Part shown: piece by piece, positions 8,366 to 18,204 of the stretch
Position numbering within the stretch: position 1 is the stretch's first letter
Layout of the letters: every line of letters begins with the position of its first letter
Assembly: GCA_903876765.1 (NCBI GenBank)
Contig: CAIRBH010000002.1
Span: forward strand, 1 to 51,197
Source of the DNA: an uncultured Pseudomonadota bacterium
GTDB taxonomy: Bacteria; Pseudomonadota; Gammaproteobacteria; Burkholderiales; Methylophilaceae
Reading direction: 5' to 3'
Length of the DNA stretch: 51,197 nucleotides
Made by a program: the position numbers and the translations under genes
Notes under the pieces: model-generated
Databases searched by the model: none
Told to the model about the DNA's origin: nothing
Seen by the model: the letters and a program-made list of their open reading frames with translations, nothing else

Positions 8366-9400
8366 CTAGCTAGATTTTAACAGAGCTATGTGTTTTTCTA
8401 GACTTTTAATTTTATCTGACAATGAATCTAAATGTCGAATGTTTGCAGCGCTATTAAGCCAAGCTTTATGTGTCTGAAAAGGCATTAACGCTGTATAGGT
8501 ATCAGCAATCAGTAAAGAGCGCGTAATCATACTGCCAGGCGAAACAGTGACATGGTCTGCTATCTCTAAATGACCTAATATCATTGCAGCGCCGCCAATC
8601 TTGCAATGCTTACCAATTTTTGCACTACCTGCTACACCAGTACACCCAGCGATGACGGTGTGAGCCCCTATGATACAGTTGTGACCTATCTGTATGAGGT
8701 TATCCAGCTTTACTCCCTCTTCAATAATAGTATCGTCTAGCGTACCTCTATCTATAGTGGTGTTGGCGCCGACATCAACATTATTATGTAATACAACACG
8801 CCCAATTTGGGGTATTTTTAGCCAAACATCGGCTTCTTGGGCGTAACCAAAGCCGTCTGAACCTATCACTGCACCTGAAAAAATATGGCAATTTTCACCG
8901 ATGATACTATGGTGTTTAATCGTGGCATTCGCTTCTAAACATGAATTGTCAGCAATGCTGACGTTATGCTCTATGACACATCCACTTCCGATAACGACAT
9001 TTTCGCCTAATACGACATTCGCGCCTATCACAGCTAAAGCAGCAACACTGCATGATGGCGGAATAGTTGCAGTAACGTCGATAACAGCAGTTGCTGCTAG
9101 GCCTAAGTCAGGCTTAATCGGAGGATTTAATAGCGCTGTGAGCTTAGCGAAATAAGCATAAGGATGGTCAACGATAATTCTTGGCAAAGCAGTTAAGTCG
9201 GAATCTTTGCCAGCCAGCACGTAAGCACTGGCTCGGCATGTCGCGAGGGATTTTTGGTATTTACTTGTATGAATAACGCAAATATCACCAGATTTCGCGC
9301 TGCTTATCGATGAAACACGACTAACCAGCGTATCTTCATCGCCAATAACGGACCCACCTAGCAACTTGGCTATCTCACCAAGCGAGTACTGTTTCATCAT
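8366..9400 (-). CDS. lpxD: UDP-3-O-(3-hydroxyacyl)glucosamine N-acyltransferase
   Basis: A 344-residue hexapeptide-repeat acyltransferase performing the third step of lipid A synthesis. The N-terminal uridine-binding domain is followed by a beta-helix (about residues 105-310). The catalytic His is in IQIGHNCIIGAH, and GSDGFGYAQE is conserved in LpxD. The frame remains open to a TTG at 9415, but that region holds GAGG about 8 nt before the ATG at 9398-9400, so the ATG is the likely start. The C-terminus is a short helix (SDKIKSLEKHIALLKS). Confidence 0.94.
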   Translation of the reverse strand: MMKQYSLGEIAKLLGGSVIGDEDTLVSRVSSISSAKSGDICVIHTSKYQKSLATCRASAYVLAGKDSDLTALPRIIVDHPYAYFAKLTALLNPPIKPDLGLAATAVIDVTATIPPSCSVAALAVIGANVVLGENVVIGSGCVIEHNVSIADNSCLEANATIKHHSIIGENCHIFSGAVIGSDGFGYAQEADVWLKIPQIGRVVLHNNVDVGANTTIDRGTLDDTIIEEGVKLDNLIQIGHNCIIGAHTVIAGCTGVAGSAKIGKHCKIGGAAMILGHLEIADHVTVSPGSMITRSLLIADTYTALMPFQTHKAWLNSAANIRHLDSLSDKIKSLEKHIALLKSS

Positions 9401-9449
9401 TATAATAAACCTCAAAAACTGAGTATCAATAATGAAGGCGCGATATGAA

Positions 9450-9953
9450 TTATTTTTTACCTAATAATTTCAATACCTTATCAGTGATGTCTATTTTATC
9501 AGCCGCATATGCTACGCCACTGTACATGACTAAATCATAGCTCTCAGCTTTTGCCACGGATTGTACTGCTTTGTTAATTCTATCTTGCAAGCTGCCAAGC
9601 TCTTCATTCTTACGCAAATTAATATCTTCGCGTAGTTCACGTTGCTTACGCTGAAACTCAATTTTAATATTTTGCACATCCCGTTCTTTATTACGACGCT
9701 CTGCTTCTGTAATGGTTAAACCATCTTTATCTAGTGCAGTTTCTAACTCTTTAATTTGCTTAGCCATACGATCTAACTCTTGTGATCTGGGACTAAATTC
9801 ACGTTCTAATTTCTTGCCACTTTCCGCAGTTTGCGGGGCTTCTTGCAGAATTTTATCTACTTGCACATAACCCACTTTCAACTCTGCCGATTGTGCAGAC
9901 ATGGCAAATATCATAAAACTAGCTAAAACTAAATTCTTTAATGTATGGCTCAA
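9450..9953 (-). CDS. skp: Skp/OmpH periplasmic chaperone
   Basis: A 167-residue OmpH-family chaperone that escorts unfolded outer-membrane proteins. A signal peptide (LVLASFMIFAMSAQSA) precedes the conserved LKVGYVQVDKILQEAP. Long charged coiled-coil arms follow (about residues 45-130), and the protein ends near YAADKIDITDKVLKLL. The start is TTG at 9951-9953: AGGAG lies about 7 nt upstream and no ATG precedes the signal peptide. The gene is between bamA and lpxD, the usual order. Confidence 0.9.
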   Translation of the reverse strand: MSHTLKNLVLASFMIFAMSAQSAELKVGYVQVDKILQEAPQTAESGKKLEREFSPRSQELDRMAKQIKELETALDKDGLTITEAERRNKERDVQNIKIEFQRKQRELREDINLRKNEELGSLQDRINKAVQSVAKAESYDLVMYSGVAYAADKIDITDKVLKLLGKK

Positions 9954-10049
9954 TTCAATCTCCTAAATCACTCACTTTAATTACATAACATTATGCCACA
10001 ACTAGTCTAAACATCAGCTCACTATGAGCTGCTTGATATTGCATAAATT

Positions 10050-12395
10050 TTAAAACTGCTGACCAAGTTGAAATTGTATAGTTTCAGTCGTGTCTGCCGC
10101 CGTACTGTTTAACGCTTTAGCATAAATCAACTTCAAAGGGCCAAATGGTGAAAACCAACTCACACCTACACCTGCTGAATATTTCAAATCACTTAAATTA
10201 TAAGATTGATTTGAGCCCCATACATTCCCCGCATCGGCAAAGGCACTCAATCTAAACTGTTTGGAGTCTTTTAAGCCGGGGATAGGCATAAAAAACTCAG
10301 CGTTACCAAGTATGTTCTTAGTACCGCCTACAGAATATTCTAAGCCATTACTAGTTGCTTTAGGCCCTAAAGTGCCAATCGCATAGCCTCTTACCGAGTT
10401 AACCCCACCCATAAAGGTATTTTTAAAGAATGGGAAGTCCTTGCCCCCATAAGCACCAGAATAGCCAATTTCCCCGTTAAGCATAAACGTCAAGTCTTTG
10501 ACAACTTCGGTATACCAAGAATGCTTATAATTGAGTTTATAGTATTGCAGATCTAGTACTGGTAGGGAAATTTCGCCACTTAATCTTTGATAAACGCCAC
10601 GGTTGGTATATAAAATACTATCTCTTGAGTCATGCGCCCAACCCGCGCTGGCAACTACCGAGTTACTGGTACATCCAGTAGTATTGTGGCAAAAATCTTG
10701 ATACTGCTGAGGACTACTAGTAGATAAAGTAATGTCAGTAAAGTCGCCTGCTAACCCCACACTGAAACCATCACGCTCATTTAATGGTATGCCAAACCTA
10801 ACGCCACCGCCATAGGATGAAGTGCTGTAATTAGCCACGTTATTAGTCGACCCTGTATTGACATCGCGTCGATACACATCAAAACCACGGCTTACACCAT
10901 CTGGCGTAAAGTAAGGATCTGTATAAGATAACGAGTAAGTCGTATTGGTTTTACCAGTATTAACTTGTGCACTGACCCGGTTACCCGTGCCTAAAAAGTT
11001 ATTTTGGTTAACGGTAATACCAAACACCACGCCTTCGCTGCTCGATAAACCTGCACCAAACTGTATGCTGCCAGTCGATTGTTCAGTCACACTGACGTTT
11101 AAATCGACCTGATCGGCAGTGCCAGCTACGGCTGGTGTTTCAATATTGACATCAGAAAAATATTGCGTGCGTACCAGCCGCTCTTTGGAGCGGTCAATTT
11201 TATTTGAGGCATACCAAGCAGATTCTAACTGTCTGACTTCCCGACGCACGACTTCATCTCGGGTGCGAGTGTTACCGACGATATTAATGCGTCGCACATA
11301 AACACGCTTGCCTGGATCAATGAAAAAAGTGAATGCCGCGGTGTGCAATTCTTTATTCACTTCAGGTACTGGATTGACATTGGCAAAGGCATACCCATCA
11401 TTACTCAGACGGTCACTAATGGCCTTGCTCGATTGTGTAATATTATTACGACTGAATGTCTCACCTTTTTTAACTAAAATTAATTGTTGAAGCTCTGCAT
11501 CTGGCACAATAGTCTCGCCAGCCAACTTCACTTCTGAAATAGTATATTTTTGCCCTTCTGTGACATTTACGGTGATATAAATATCTTTTTTATCGGGCGT
11601 GATTGATACCTGAGTGGAGTCAATATTAAACTCCAAATAACCCTGATTCATATAGAAAGATCTTAGTGTTTCCAGGTCGGCATTTAATTTTTGTTTTGAG
11701 TATTGGTCGTCTTTATTCCACCAGCTCATCCAATTGGGGGTGGTCAATAAAAATTCCGCCCGCAAATCATCTATAGAATAAGCTTGATTACCCACTATAT
11801 TAATACTACGAATTTTTGAAACCGCCCCTTCTTCAATATCAAAACGAACAGCCACTCGATTGCGCTCTAAGGGTGATACCACCGCTTTAACAGTGGCGCC
11901 GTATTTGCCTTGAGATAAATACTGTCGCTTAATCTCTTGCTCGGCGCGGTCTAGTTGAGATTTATCAAATATTTGCCCTTCAGCAATGCCAATTTGCTTA
12001 AGACCTTCTTTCATTTTGTCAGTTGGGAAGGATTTATTACCACTAAAATCGATCTGTGCCACAGATGAGCGTTCTTGCACAGTAATGATTAATACGCCGC
12101 TTTCACTTTCAATTCGCACATCTTTAAAAAACCCTGTACCGTATAAAGCTTTAATGGCCTGTGAGGCCAGCTCATCGCTCATAGTATCGCCAACTTTAAC
12201 TGGCAGATTAGTAAAAACAGTACCAGCCTCTGTGCGCTGTATACCCTCAATACGTATGTCTTTGACGACAAATGGCTCAAGTGCTAGCGCTGATTCTGCA
12301 TAAAAAATAAAAGCTAAAAAAAGAATAGATTTAAGCTTGAGATTCATCCACTTACTTTTTGCTTGATTTGATAATATTAATTTTTTTATAGTCAT
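10050..12395 (-). CDS. bamA: Outer-membrane protein assembly factor BamA
   Basis: A 781-residue Omp85 protein that inserts beta-barrel proteins into the outer membrane. After a signal peptide ending near ALA, five POTRA domains span roughly residues 40-440 (first repeat FVVKDIRIEGIQRTEAG). The barrel follows, with the lid-loop motif NSVRGYAIG and a C-terminal phenylalanine (QFQLGQQF). The ATG at 12393-12395 is 4 bp from the rseP stop. An internal ATG at 12345-12347 would give a more conventional signal peptide (MNLKLKSILFLAFIFYAES) and may be the real start. Confidence 0.95.
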   Translation of the reverse strand: MTIKKLILSNQAKSKWMNLKLKSILFLAFIFYAESALALEPFVVKDIRIEGIQRTEAGTVFTNLPVKVGDTMSDELASQAIKALYGTGFFKDVRIESESGVLIITVQERSSVAQIDFSGNKSFPTDKMKEGLKQIGIAEGQIFDKSQLDRAEQEIKRQYLSQGKYGATVKAVVSPLERNRVAVRFDIEEGAVSKIRSINIVGNQAYSIDDLRAEFLLTTPNWMSWWNKDDQYSKQKLNADLETLRSFYMNQGYLEFNIDSTQVSITPDKKDIYITVNVTEGQKYTISEVKLAGETIVPDAELQQLILVKKGETFSRNNITQSSKAISDRLSNDGYAFANVNPVPEVNKELHTAAFTFFIDPGKRVYVRRINIVGNTRTRDEVVRREVRQLESAWYASNKIDRSKERLVRTQYFSDVNIETPAVAGTADQVDLNVSVTEQSTGSIQFGAGLSSSEGVVFGITVNQNNFLGTGNRVSAQVNTGKTNTTYSLSYTDPYFTPDGVSRGFDVYRRDVNTGSTNNVANYSTSSYGGGVRFGIPLNERDGFSVGLAGDFTDITLSTSSPQQYQDFCHNTTGCTSNSVVASAGWAHDSRDSILYTNRGVYQRLSGEISLPVLDLQYYKLNYKHSWYTEVVKDLTFMLNGEIGYSGAYGGKDFPFFKNTFMGGVNSVRGYAIGTLGPKATSNGLEYSVGGTKNILGNAEFFMPIPGLKDSKQFRLSAFADAGNVWGSNQSYNLSDLKYSAGVGVSWFSPFGPLKLIYAKALNSTAADTTETIQFQLGQQF

Positions 12396-12399
12396 GCAA

Positions 12400-13779
12400 T
12401 CAGCCTACTATCCACCTATTTATATCATTATAAAATGCTATGACCATCATAAAACCTAGCATAGAAAACCCAATTTTTTGCCCGATGACCATCACAGACT
12501 CAGGTACAGGTTTGCCAGTCAAAATTTCAACCATATAGTACATCAAATAGCCGCCATCTAAAACTGGTATAGGCAATAGATTTAACATCCCTATACTAAT
12601 GCTAATCAGCGCCAAGAAGCCGATAAATACCTTAATACCCATACTGGCGCTTTGCCCTGCATAATTAGCAATGGTCACAGGCCCACTCATACCCTTCCAT
12701 GATGCTTGCCCAGCCAGCATTTTACCTAATATTTTTAAGCTAAATATTGCGGTATCCCAAGTTTTTACTATGGCTTTCATCAGCGCGTCAGTTGCCGAAT
12801 AATGCACAGTGATAAAAAAGTCATCCAGCTGACTTTTTGCCACTTGCAGTCCTGCACCAATACGCCCTACCGTGATGCCTTGCTCTAATTCAGGCTTGGG
12901 TCGCACTGTTAATTTCACTTCAGCGGCATTACGCAGCACCAGTACATCTAGCGGTTGATTCGCATGCTGCTTAATCACTTCAACAAAATCTTGCCAATCC
13001 TTAACTTTAATACCCGCAACTGATAGCACTAAATCATTTGTTTTTAAACCTGCAAAATCTGCTGGGCTAGCCGTTAATACCTCCCCTATTCGCGCTGGAA
13101 TACTGGGTTGGTTTACTGTCAAACCGAGCAAAGTCAAAACATCATGCCTAACATCGTCAATATTGATAGCTGACAAGCTCAACTGATGCGTTCTGACTTC
13201 TTGATCAGCGCTAATGACTTGAACTTGAACGCTAGTATGTTTTAAAGATTCGTTCAACAAAGCCCAACTCACCTCTTGCCATGTCGATACATCTTTACCA
13301 TTGATTTTTTGTATGGTCTCACCAGATGAGAAATTTGCTGTCGCCGCTGGGCTAGGATAGAGCACTTTGCCTAGCGTAGGCTTCATACCCACTACTCCTG
13401 TCATGAATAGCAGCCAATATAAGAGAATTGCGAGTAATAGATTAGCCATGGGCCCTGCCAGCACAATAGCAATGCGCTTGGTGACGGATTGGCGATTAAA
13501 CGCTCGCTTGAGCTCTAGTTCCGAATAAGCTGTAGATGATAGTTCATCTCGGCTTAGCTCGCGCTCATCTAGCATTTTAACAAAGCCACCCAAGGGTATA
13601 GCGGCTATGACAAATTCGGTTTGATCTAGGCCAATTTTTTTTGAGAAAAGCGGCTTACCAAAGCCGATAGAGAACTTTAATACCTTAACGCCGCACCATT
13701 TTGCCACCTGAAAATGGCCATATTCATGGACCACCACCAACAAGCCTAAAGTGACGATAAAAGCCAATATGGTTAACAT
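12400..13779 (-). CDS. rseP: Site-2 zinc metalloprotease RseP
   Basis: A 459-residue inner-membrane intramembrane protease that cleaves anti-sigma factors such as RseA and remnant signal peptides. HEYGH at residues 18-22 supplies the zinc ligands, and LLPIPVLDGG near the C-terminus the third ligand region. Two PDZ domains lie between the first and last membrane segments (about residues 125-300). Start ATG at 13777-13779, overlapping the dxr stop by 7 bp, which suggests translational coupling. Confidence 0.95.
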   Translation of the reverse strand: MLTILAFIVTLGLLVVVHEYGHFQVAKWCGVKVLKFSIGFGKPLFSKKIGLDQTEFVIAAIPLGGFVKMLDERELSRDELSSTAYSELELKRAFNRQSVTKRIAIVLAGPMANLLLAILLYWLLFMTGVVGMKPTLGKVLYPSPAATANFSSGETIQKINGKDVSTWQEVSWALLNESLKHTSVQVQVISADQEVRTHQLSLSAINIDDVRHDVLTLLGLTVNQPSIPARIGEVLTASPADFAGLKTNDLVLSVAGIKVKDWQDFVEVIKQHANQPLDVLVLRNAAEVKLTVRPKPELEQGITVGRIGAGLQVAKSQLDDFFITVHYSATDALMKAIVKTWDTAIFSLKILGKMLAGQASWKGMSGPVTIANYAGQSASMGIKVFIGFLALISISIGMLNLLPIPVLDGGYLMYYMVEILTGKPVPESVMVIGQKIGFSMLGFMMVIAFYNDINRWIVG

Positions 13780-14978
13780 AAAGCTTCAACCCGCACACTG
13801 GCAGACTGTCTTGCCAGACCATCAATCAAGACTAATTGCTCTATAGATTCAATGGGTTCAATATGAGCGACTGATAAGACTTGCTCAATGAGCTGAGGAA
13901 TATCCATAAACCCAATTTTTTTCGCCAAAAATGCTGCTACCGCAATTTCATTGGCTGCATTTAATATGGCTGGTGCACTACCGCCGGCATTTAGCGCATG
14001 GTAAGCAAGTCGTAAACAGGGAAAACGTACTAAATCAGGGGCACTAAAATCCAACCTTGCGGTAGTGAGCAAATCTAAACTACCAACCCCACTTGTTAGG
14101 CGCTCTGGATAAGCTAGGCCATAAGCAATAGGTGTGCGCATATCTGGATTGCCTAACTGCGCTAATATGCTGCCATCAATATATTCAACCATAGAATGTA
14201 TGACGCTTTGCGGATGTACAACCACATCAATTTGCTCAGGCAGCGCATTAAACAGCCAGTGCGCCTCTATGACTTCTAAACCTTTATTCATCAAAGTGGC
14301 GGAATCTATGGTGATTTTTGGTCCCATCACCCAATTGGGGTGATTTAATGCCTGAGCGCAGCTAACTGCTTTTAATTCAGCAATAGTTGCATTTCTAAAA
14401 GGGCCGCCAGATGCGGTTAACAAAACGCGTTTTACGCCCATGCTAGCCAGACTACCCTGCTTGTTTTGTGGCAATGCTTGAAATATAGCATTATGTTCGC
14501 TATCAATAGGAAGCAAGGTAGCGCCGCCATCAGCCACTGCTTGCATAAACAAATTACCAGCCATCACCAAAGTTTCTTTATTGGCTAACAATATGCGCTT
14601 ACCCGCTTTTGCCGCCGCCATTGCTGGGTGTAACCCCGCTGCACCGACTATCGCCGCCATGACAATATCTACCTGCTCATGGGCAGATATTTCGCACAGC
14701 GCCGCATCGCCATGCAACACAACCGTGCTAGACCCTATGCTTTTTAGTTGAGCGGCCAACAGGGTGGCTGCAGATTGCTGCAACATCACAGCATAAGACG
14801 GCTGATATTTTTCACATAAGGCATACATGCCTTTCACATTACTATTAGCAGCTAAAGCAAAAATAGCGAAGCGTTCGGCATGCTGTGAAATAACGTCTAG
14901 CGTTTGTAGCCCTATAGTGCCAGTAGCACCGAGGATAGTCACATATTGAATTTTTTGCGGACTCAATTTATCTAACAT
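13773..14978 (-). CDS. dxr: 1-deoxy-D-xylulose-5-phosphate reductoisomerase
   Basis: A 401-residue NADPH-dependent enzyme converting DXP to MEP in non-mevalonate isoprenoid synthesis. It shows the dinucleotide-binding VTILGATGTIGLQTLDV, the metal and substrate site LPIDSEHNAIFQAL, and ASGGPFR. The frame is open to a TTG at 14994-14996, but the ATG at 14976-14978 gives the family-typical N-terminus. It overlaps the cdsA 3' end by 11 bp, implying coupling. Its product feeds uppS in this cluster and the squalene genes at 44.6 kb. Confidence 0.95.
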   Translation of the reverse strand: MLDKLSPQKIQYVTILGATGTIGLQTLDVISQHAERFAIFALAANSNVKGMYALCEKYQPSYAVMLQQSAATLLAAQLKSIGSSTVVLHGDAALCEISAHEQVDIVMAAIVGAAGLHPAMAAAKAGKRILLANKETLVMAGNLFMQAVADGGATLLPIDSEHNAIFQALPQNKQGSLASMGVKRVLLTASGGPFRNATIAELKAVSCAQALNHPNWVMGPKITIDSATLMNKGLEVIEAHWLFNALPEQIDVVVHPQSVIHSMVEYIDGSILAQLGNPDMRTPIAYGLAYPERLTSGVGSLDLLTTARLDFSAPDLVRFPCLRLAYHALNAGGSAPAILNAANEIAVAAFLAKKIGFMDIPQLIEQVLSVAHIEPIESIEQLVLIDGLARQSASVRVEALC

Positions 14979-15795
14979 GCAATTGTAGATGTGCAAAAAT
15001 AGGAAAGTAGATGTAAAACAAAATCAGAGGCAGAGTAGAAATTAAACCATCTATTCTATCTAGCACGCCGCCATGGCCCGGCAGTAGATGGCTACTATCT
15101 TTTTTGCCAGCCTGACGCTTTAACAAGGATTCAAATAAATCACCCATAATACTGAGCACAACAATCAGCCACAAGCCCACAATTAACCAACGGCTAATAT
15201 GCCAATAATAGCAAAGCGTTAAGCCATATAAAGTTGAGGCTAACATAGCGCCCGCCACGCCTTCCCAAGTTTTTCCAGGGCTGATTTCTGGCGCAAGTTT
15301 ATGCCGACCAAAGCGTTTTCCTGCAAAATACGCGGCGCTATCGGCCAGCCAAACCGTTGATAACACTGCCAATAACAACCAAGGACTGATATGTTGCAGG
15401 CCATTTAAAGCAACCCAAGTGGCAAGTAGCAACACTAAGCCCAAAGCTGCCATAACTAATTTATTGCTGACTTTTTTTCTAAATATCAGCCAAACTGGCA
15501 CCAAGCCCAACCAAAATAAACTAGCTAAACTTAACAAAGCAATTTCTAGCTCATCTTTATAGTAGCCGTAGTTGCTAGGCGAAGCAGACATCATCAATAC
15601 GCCTAAACTTAACGCCGTGGCTAAATTAAGCAACATTTGCGACTTAGACAAGTGAATTAAATGCGACCACTCCCATACTGCAATCAAGGTTGCCGCCAAT
15701 GTAATCCAGGCCCAAGTCTGATTTGACGACTTAAACAAAGCGATAGAAAACGCAATAGCAAGTACGATAGCGGTGATTATTCTGGTTTTAAGCAT
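14968..15795 (-). CDS. cdsA: Phosphatidate cytidylyltransferase
   Basis: A 275-residue polytopic membrane enzyme making CDP-diacylglycerol from phosphatidate and CTP, the branch point of phospholipid synthesis. About eight hydrophobic segments are present. The C-terminal CDP-diglyceride synthetase signature is visible in GDLFESLLKRQAGKKDSS followed by LPGHGGVLDRIDGL, with the metal-binding aspartates. It lies between uppS (16 bp) and dxr (overlap). Confidence 0.95.
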   Translation of the reverse strand: MLKTRIITAIVLAIAFSIALFKSSNQTWAWITLAATLIAVWEWSHLIHLSKSQMLLNLATALSLGVLMMSASPSNYGYYKDELEIALLSLASLFWLGLVPVWLIFRKKVSNKLVMAALGLVLLLATWVALNGLQHISPWLLLAVLSTVWLADSAAYFAGKRFGRHKLAPEISPGKTWEGVAGAMLASTLYGLTLCYYWHISRWLIVGLWLIVVLSIMGDLFESLLKRQAGKKDSSHLLPGHGGVLDRIDGLISTLPLILFYIYFPIFAHLQLHVR

Positions 15796-15811
15796 TTAAA
15801 ATATCATCATA

Positions 15812-16582
15812 TTATTGAGCAGTACTGGAATCTTTATCAATTAACTGTTCGCTAGTACGACCGAATCTACGCTCACGCTTTTGGTAAGACTGTATCGCTA
15901 AATCTAAGGCCTCTTGATTGAAATCTGGCCATAAAGTATCAGTGAAATAAAGCTCAGTATAAGCGAGCTGCCAAAGCAAAAAATTGCTAATACGACTCTC
16001 GCCACCAGTGCGTATAAATAAATCTGGCTCAGGCGCATAATGCATGGATAAATATGGCGTGAGATGCTCTTCTTGATAGAGCCCTACAAGATCAGGTGTT
16101 GCCAGCTGCATCTTATTGACTGCTTGCAACACATCCCAGCGGCCGCCATAATTAGCGGCTATGGTAAGCACTAGGCCAGTATTGTTTGCAGTCAGCTGCT
16201 CGGATTCTTCAATTTGAGTCACTAGTTCAGCATCAAAACGGCTGCGATCACCAATCATAACCAGTTTAATATTGTTTTTATGCAGCTTCACCACTTCACG
16301 TTTTAGCGCATGCATAAATAAACCCATCAAAAATGAAACTTCTTCTGCGGGTCTGCGCCAATTTTCGCTACTAAATGCAAACAAAGTCAGAAATTCAACT
16401 TTAAGGGCGACGCAATGTTTGACTAAGTCCCGAACCGTTTCTACGCCACGCTTATGACCAGCGACTCTGGGTAGAAATCGATTGCGCGCCCAACGACCAT
16501 TGCCATCCATAATCACGGCAATATGCTGTGGTATTTCATTGACAACTGGAATATTTTTTGTCGCGCTAGAAAAAAAAGCCAC
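15812..16582 (-). CDS. uppS: Undecaprenyl diphosphate synthase
   Basis: A 256-residue cis-prenyltransferase producing the C55 carrier lipid for peptidoglycan and O-antigen. The catalytic aspartate is in AVIMDGNGRWARNR, the hydrophobic pocket in TLFAFSSENWRRP, and the diphosphate-binding segment is RTGGESRISNFLLWQ. The start is GTG at 16580-16582, with GGAA about 7 nt upstream. An overlapping ATG at 16584 is out of frame. Confidence 0.95.
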   Translation of the reverse strand: MAFFSSATKNIPVVNEIPQHIAVIMDGNGRWARNRFLPRVAGHKRGVETVRDLVKHCVALKVEFLTLFAFSSENWRRPAEEVSFLMGLFMHALKREVVKLHKNNIKLVMIGDRSRFDAELVTQIEESEQLTANNTGLVLTIAANYGGRWDVLQAVNKMQLATPDLVGLYQEEHLTPYLSMHYAPEPDLFIRTGGESRISNFLLWQLAYTELYFTDTLWPDFNQEALDLAIQSYQKRERRFGRTSEQLIDKDSSTAQ

Positions 16583-16651
16583 ATTTATTCCAATTAGGTT
16601 GAATTAAATATTTTAAATAAAGCAAAATGTACTAAGGATGGCGCGATGCAC

Positions 16652-17209
16652 TTAAACAGCCATTAATTCGGCTTCTTTTACTTGTAGCATCTTATCTACT
16701 TCTGCAACCGCCTTATCTGTCGCCTTTTGGATGTCATCTTGCGCACGACGCTCATCATCTTCAGGAATTTCTTTGTCTTTTAACATTTTCTTAAGAGCAT
16801 CATTCGCATCGCGACGTACATTGCGAATAGATACCTTTGCGCCTTCTGCTTCTGCACGTACAATTTTAGTCATATCACGACGGCGTTCTTCAGTGAGCAT
16901 AGGCATAGGCACTCGAATTAAGTCGCCATTCGTCGCTGGATTTAGGCCTAAATCACAATCACGAATCGCTTTTTCAACTTTACCTATCATGCTTTTTTCA
17001 AAAGGCTGCACATTGATCGTACGTGCATCACCTAAATTGACGTTGGCCACCTGATTAACTGCCACCATAGATCCATAGTATTCAACCATCACATGATCTA
17101 ATAAACCAACATGGGCGCGGCCAGTACGTACTTTAGCTAAATCATTTTTTAGTACCTCTAATGATTTTTGCATTTTTAAAGCGGCATTTTTTTTCACTTC
17201 ATCTAACAT
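16652..17209 (-). CDS. frr: Ribosome recycling factor
   Basis: A 185-residue RRF, the standard length, which splits post-termination ribosomes together with EF-G. Family segments are [33 protein letters not shown] and [20 protein letters not shown]. The ATG at 17207-17209 is preceded by GGAGAAG, a strong ribosome-binding site. It follows pyrH by 97 bp in the universal rpsB-tsf-pyrH-frr order. Confidence 0.97.
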   Translation of the reverse strand: MLDEVKKNAALKMQKSLEVLKNDLAKVRTGRAHVGLLDHVMVEYYGSMVAVNQVANVNLGDARTINVQPFEKSMIGKVEKAIRDCDLGLNPATNGDLIRVPMPMLTEERRRDMTKIVRAEAEGAKVSIRNVRRDANDALKKMLKDKEIPEDDERRAQDDIQKATDKAVAEVDKMLQVKEAELMAV

Positions 17210-17306
17210 TTACTTCTCCAACTAAAGGCTTGTATATTTTAAGCATATTAATATTGACATCAGTCTTAGCACCTAAGCGTAAAAAAACTCAGGCTAAACA
17301 TTAGAA

Positions 17307-18023
17307 CTAAGGTGTAACCATAGTGCCCTCATCTTCACCCATCAATACTTTTTTTAGTGCGCCCTGTTTAAAAATACTAAATACGATAATGGGCAGCTTT
17401 TGGTCACGGCATAGCGTCAGTGCGGTAGCATCCATTACTTTAAGATTCTTAATAATAGCTTCATCAAAAGTGATGGTTTTGTAACGCATCGCTTCTGGAT
17501 TTGTTTTTGGGTCATCCGTATAAATGCCATCTACTTTTGTGGCTTTAATCACCACTTCAGCATTCATTTCCATGCCCCGCAGCGCCGCAGCCGTATCGGT
17601 AGTGAAAAATGGATTACCAGTACCCGCGCCAAATATAACCACGCGCCCCTCTTCTAAATAACGAATGGCTTTACCGCGAATATAGGGTTCAGCCACTTGC
17701 TCAATATTCAAGGCACTCTGCACCCTGGCATTGAGTCCAATATTTTTCATGGCATCTTGAAGCGCCATAGCATTCATTACAGTTGCCAGCATACCCATGT
17801 AATCAGCAGTTGCTCTATCCATACCCTCGGCTACTGGTGCTACACCCCGGAAGATATTGCCGCCGCCTATCACTACCGCAACTTGCACACCTAAATCAAC
17901 TACCTCTTTGATTTCATTCACTATGCGGCTGATGGTTGCTCGGTTAATACCATAGGCATCATCACCCATCAAAGCTTCGCCAGAAAGTTTAAGTAAGATG
18001 CGTTTGTAGGCGGGTGCTGCCAT
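17307..18023 (-). CDS. pyrH: UMP kinase
   Basis: A 238-residue amino-acid-kinase-fold enzyme phosphorylating UMP to UDP. Motifs include [15 protein letters not shown] at the N-terminus, [14 protein letters not shown], the UMP-binding [16 protein letters not shown] and the ATP-site [14 protein letters not shown]. Length is typical. A terminator-like hairpin (18125-18159) separates it from tsf, so it may have its own promoter in the 180-bp gap. Confidence 0.97.
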   Translation of the reverse strand: MAAPAYKRILLKLSGEALMGDDAYGINRATISRIVNEIKEVVDLGVQVAVVIGGGNIFRGVAPVAEGMDRATADYMGMLATVMNAMALQDAMKNIGLNARVQSALNIEQVAEPYIRGKAIRYLEEGRVVIFGAGTGNPFFTTDTAAALRGMEMNAEVVIKATKVDGIYTDDPKTNPEAMRYKTITFDEAIIKNLKVMDATALTLCRDQKLPIIVFSIFKQGALKKVLMGEDEGTMVTP

Positions 18024-18124
18024 AATAATTCTCTATTATTTAAGTATGCTTATTTAAGCATAAAAACACCTTTTTAGGCATAAAAAAATGCCATAGGCGT
18101 CAAAATCAGCCATCCCTTCATGTC

Positions 18125-18159
18125 AAAAAAAATGGACTAAGCGATAAACTTAATCCATT
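18125..18159 (-). terminator. Rho-independent terminator after tsf
   Basis: On the minus strand AATGGATTAAG pairs with CTTAGTCCATT (one G-T type mismatch) around a 7-nt loop, followed directly by eight Ts. It lies 46 bp beyond the tsf stop, before pyrH. Confidence 0.8.
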
Positions 18160-18204
18160 TTATACGCCAAGCTTTAGCTTAGCTCTAGCACAAGCTAGCT
18201 AACT

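Noticed and set aside
8852-8861. Second DNA-uptake-like GCCGTCTGAA
   Set aside because: It encodes the conserved SDGFG of LpxD on the minus strand, so codon constraint explains it.
10015-10031. Small hairpin CAGCTCA/TGAGCTG between bamA and skp as a terminator
   Set aside because: Only 7 bp with a 3-nt loop and no T-run; skp is expected to be co-transcribed with bamA.
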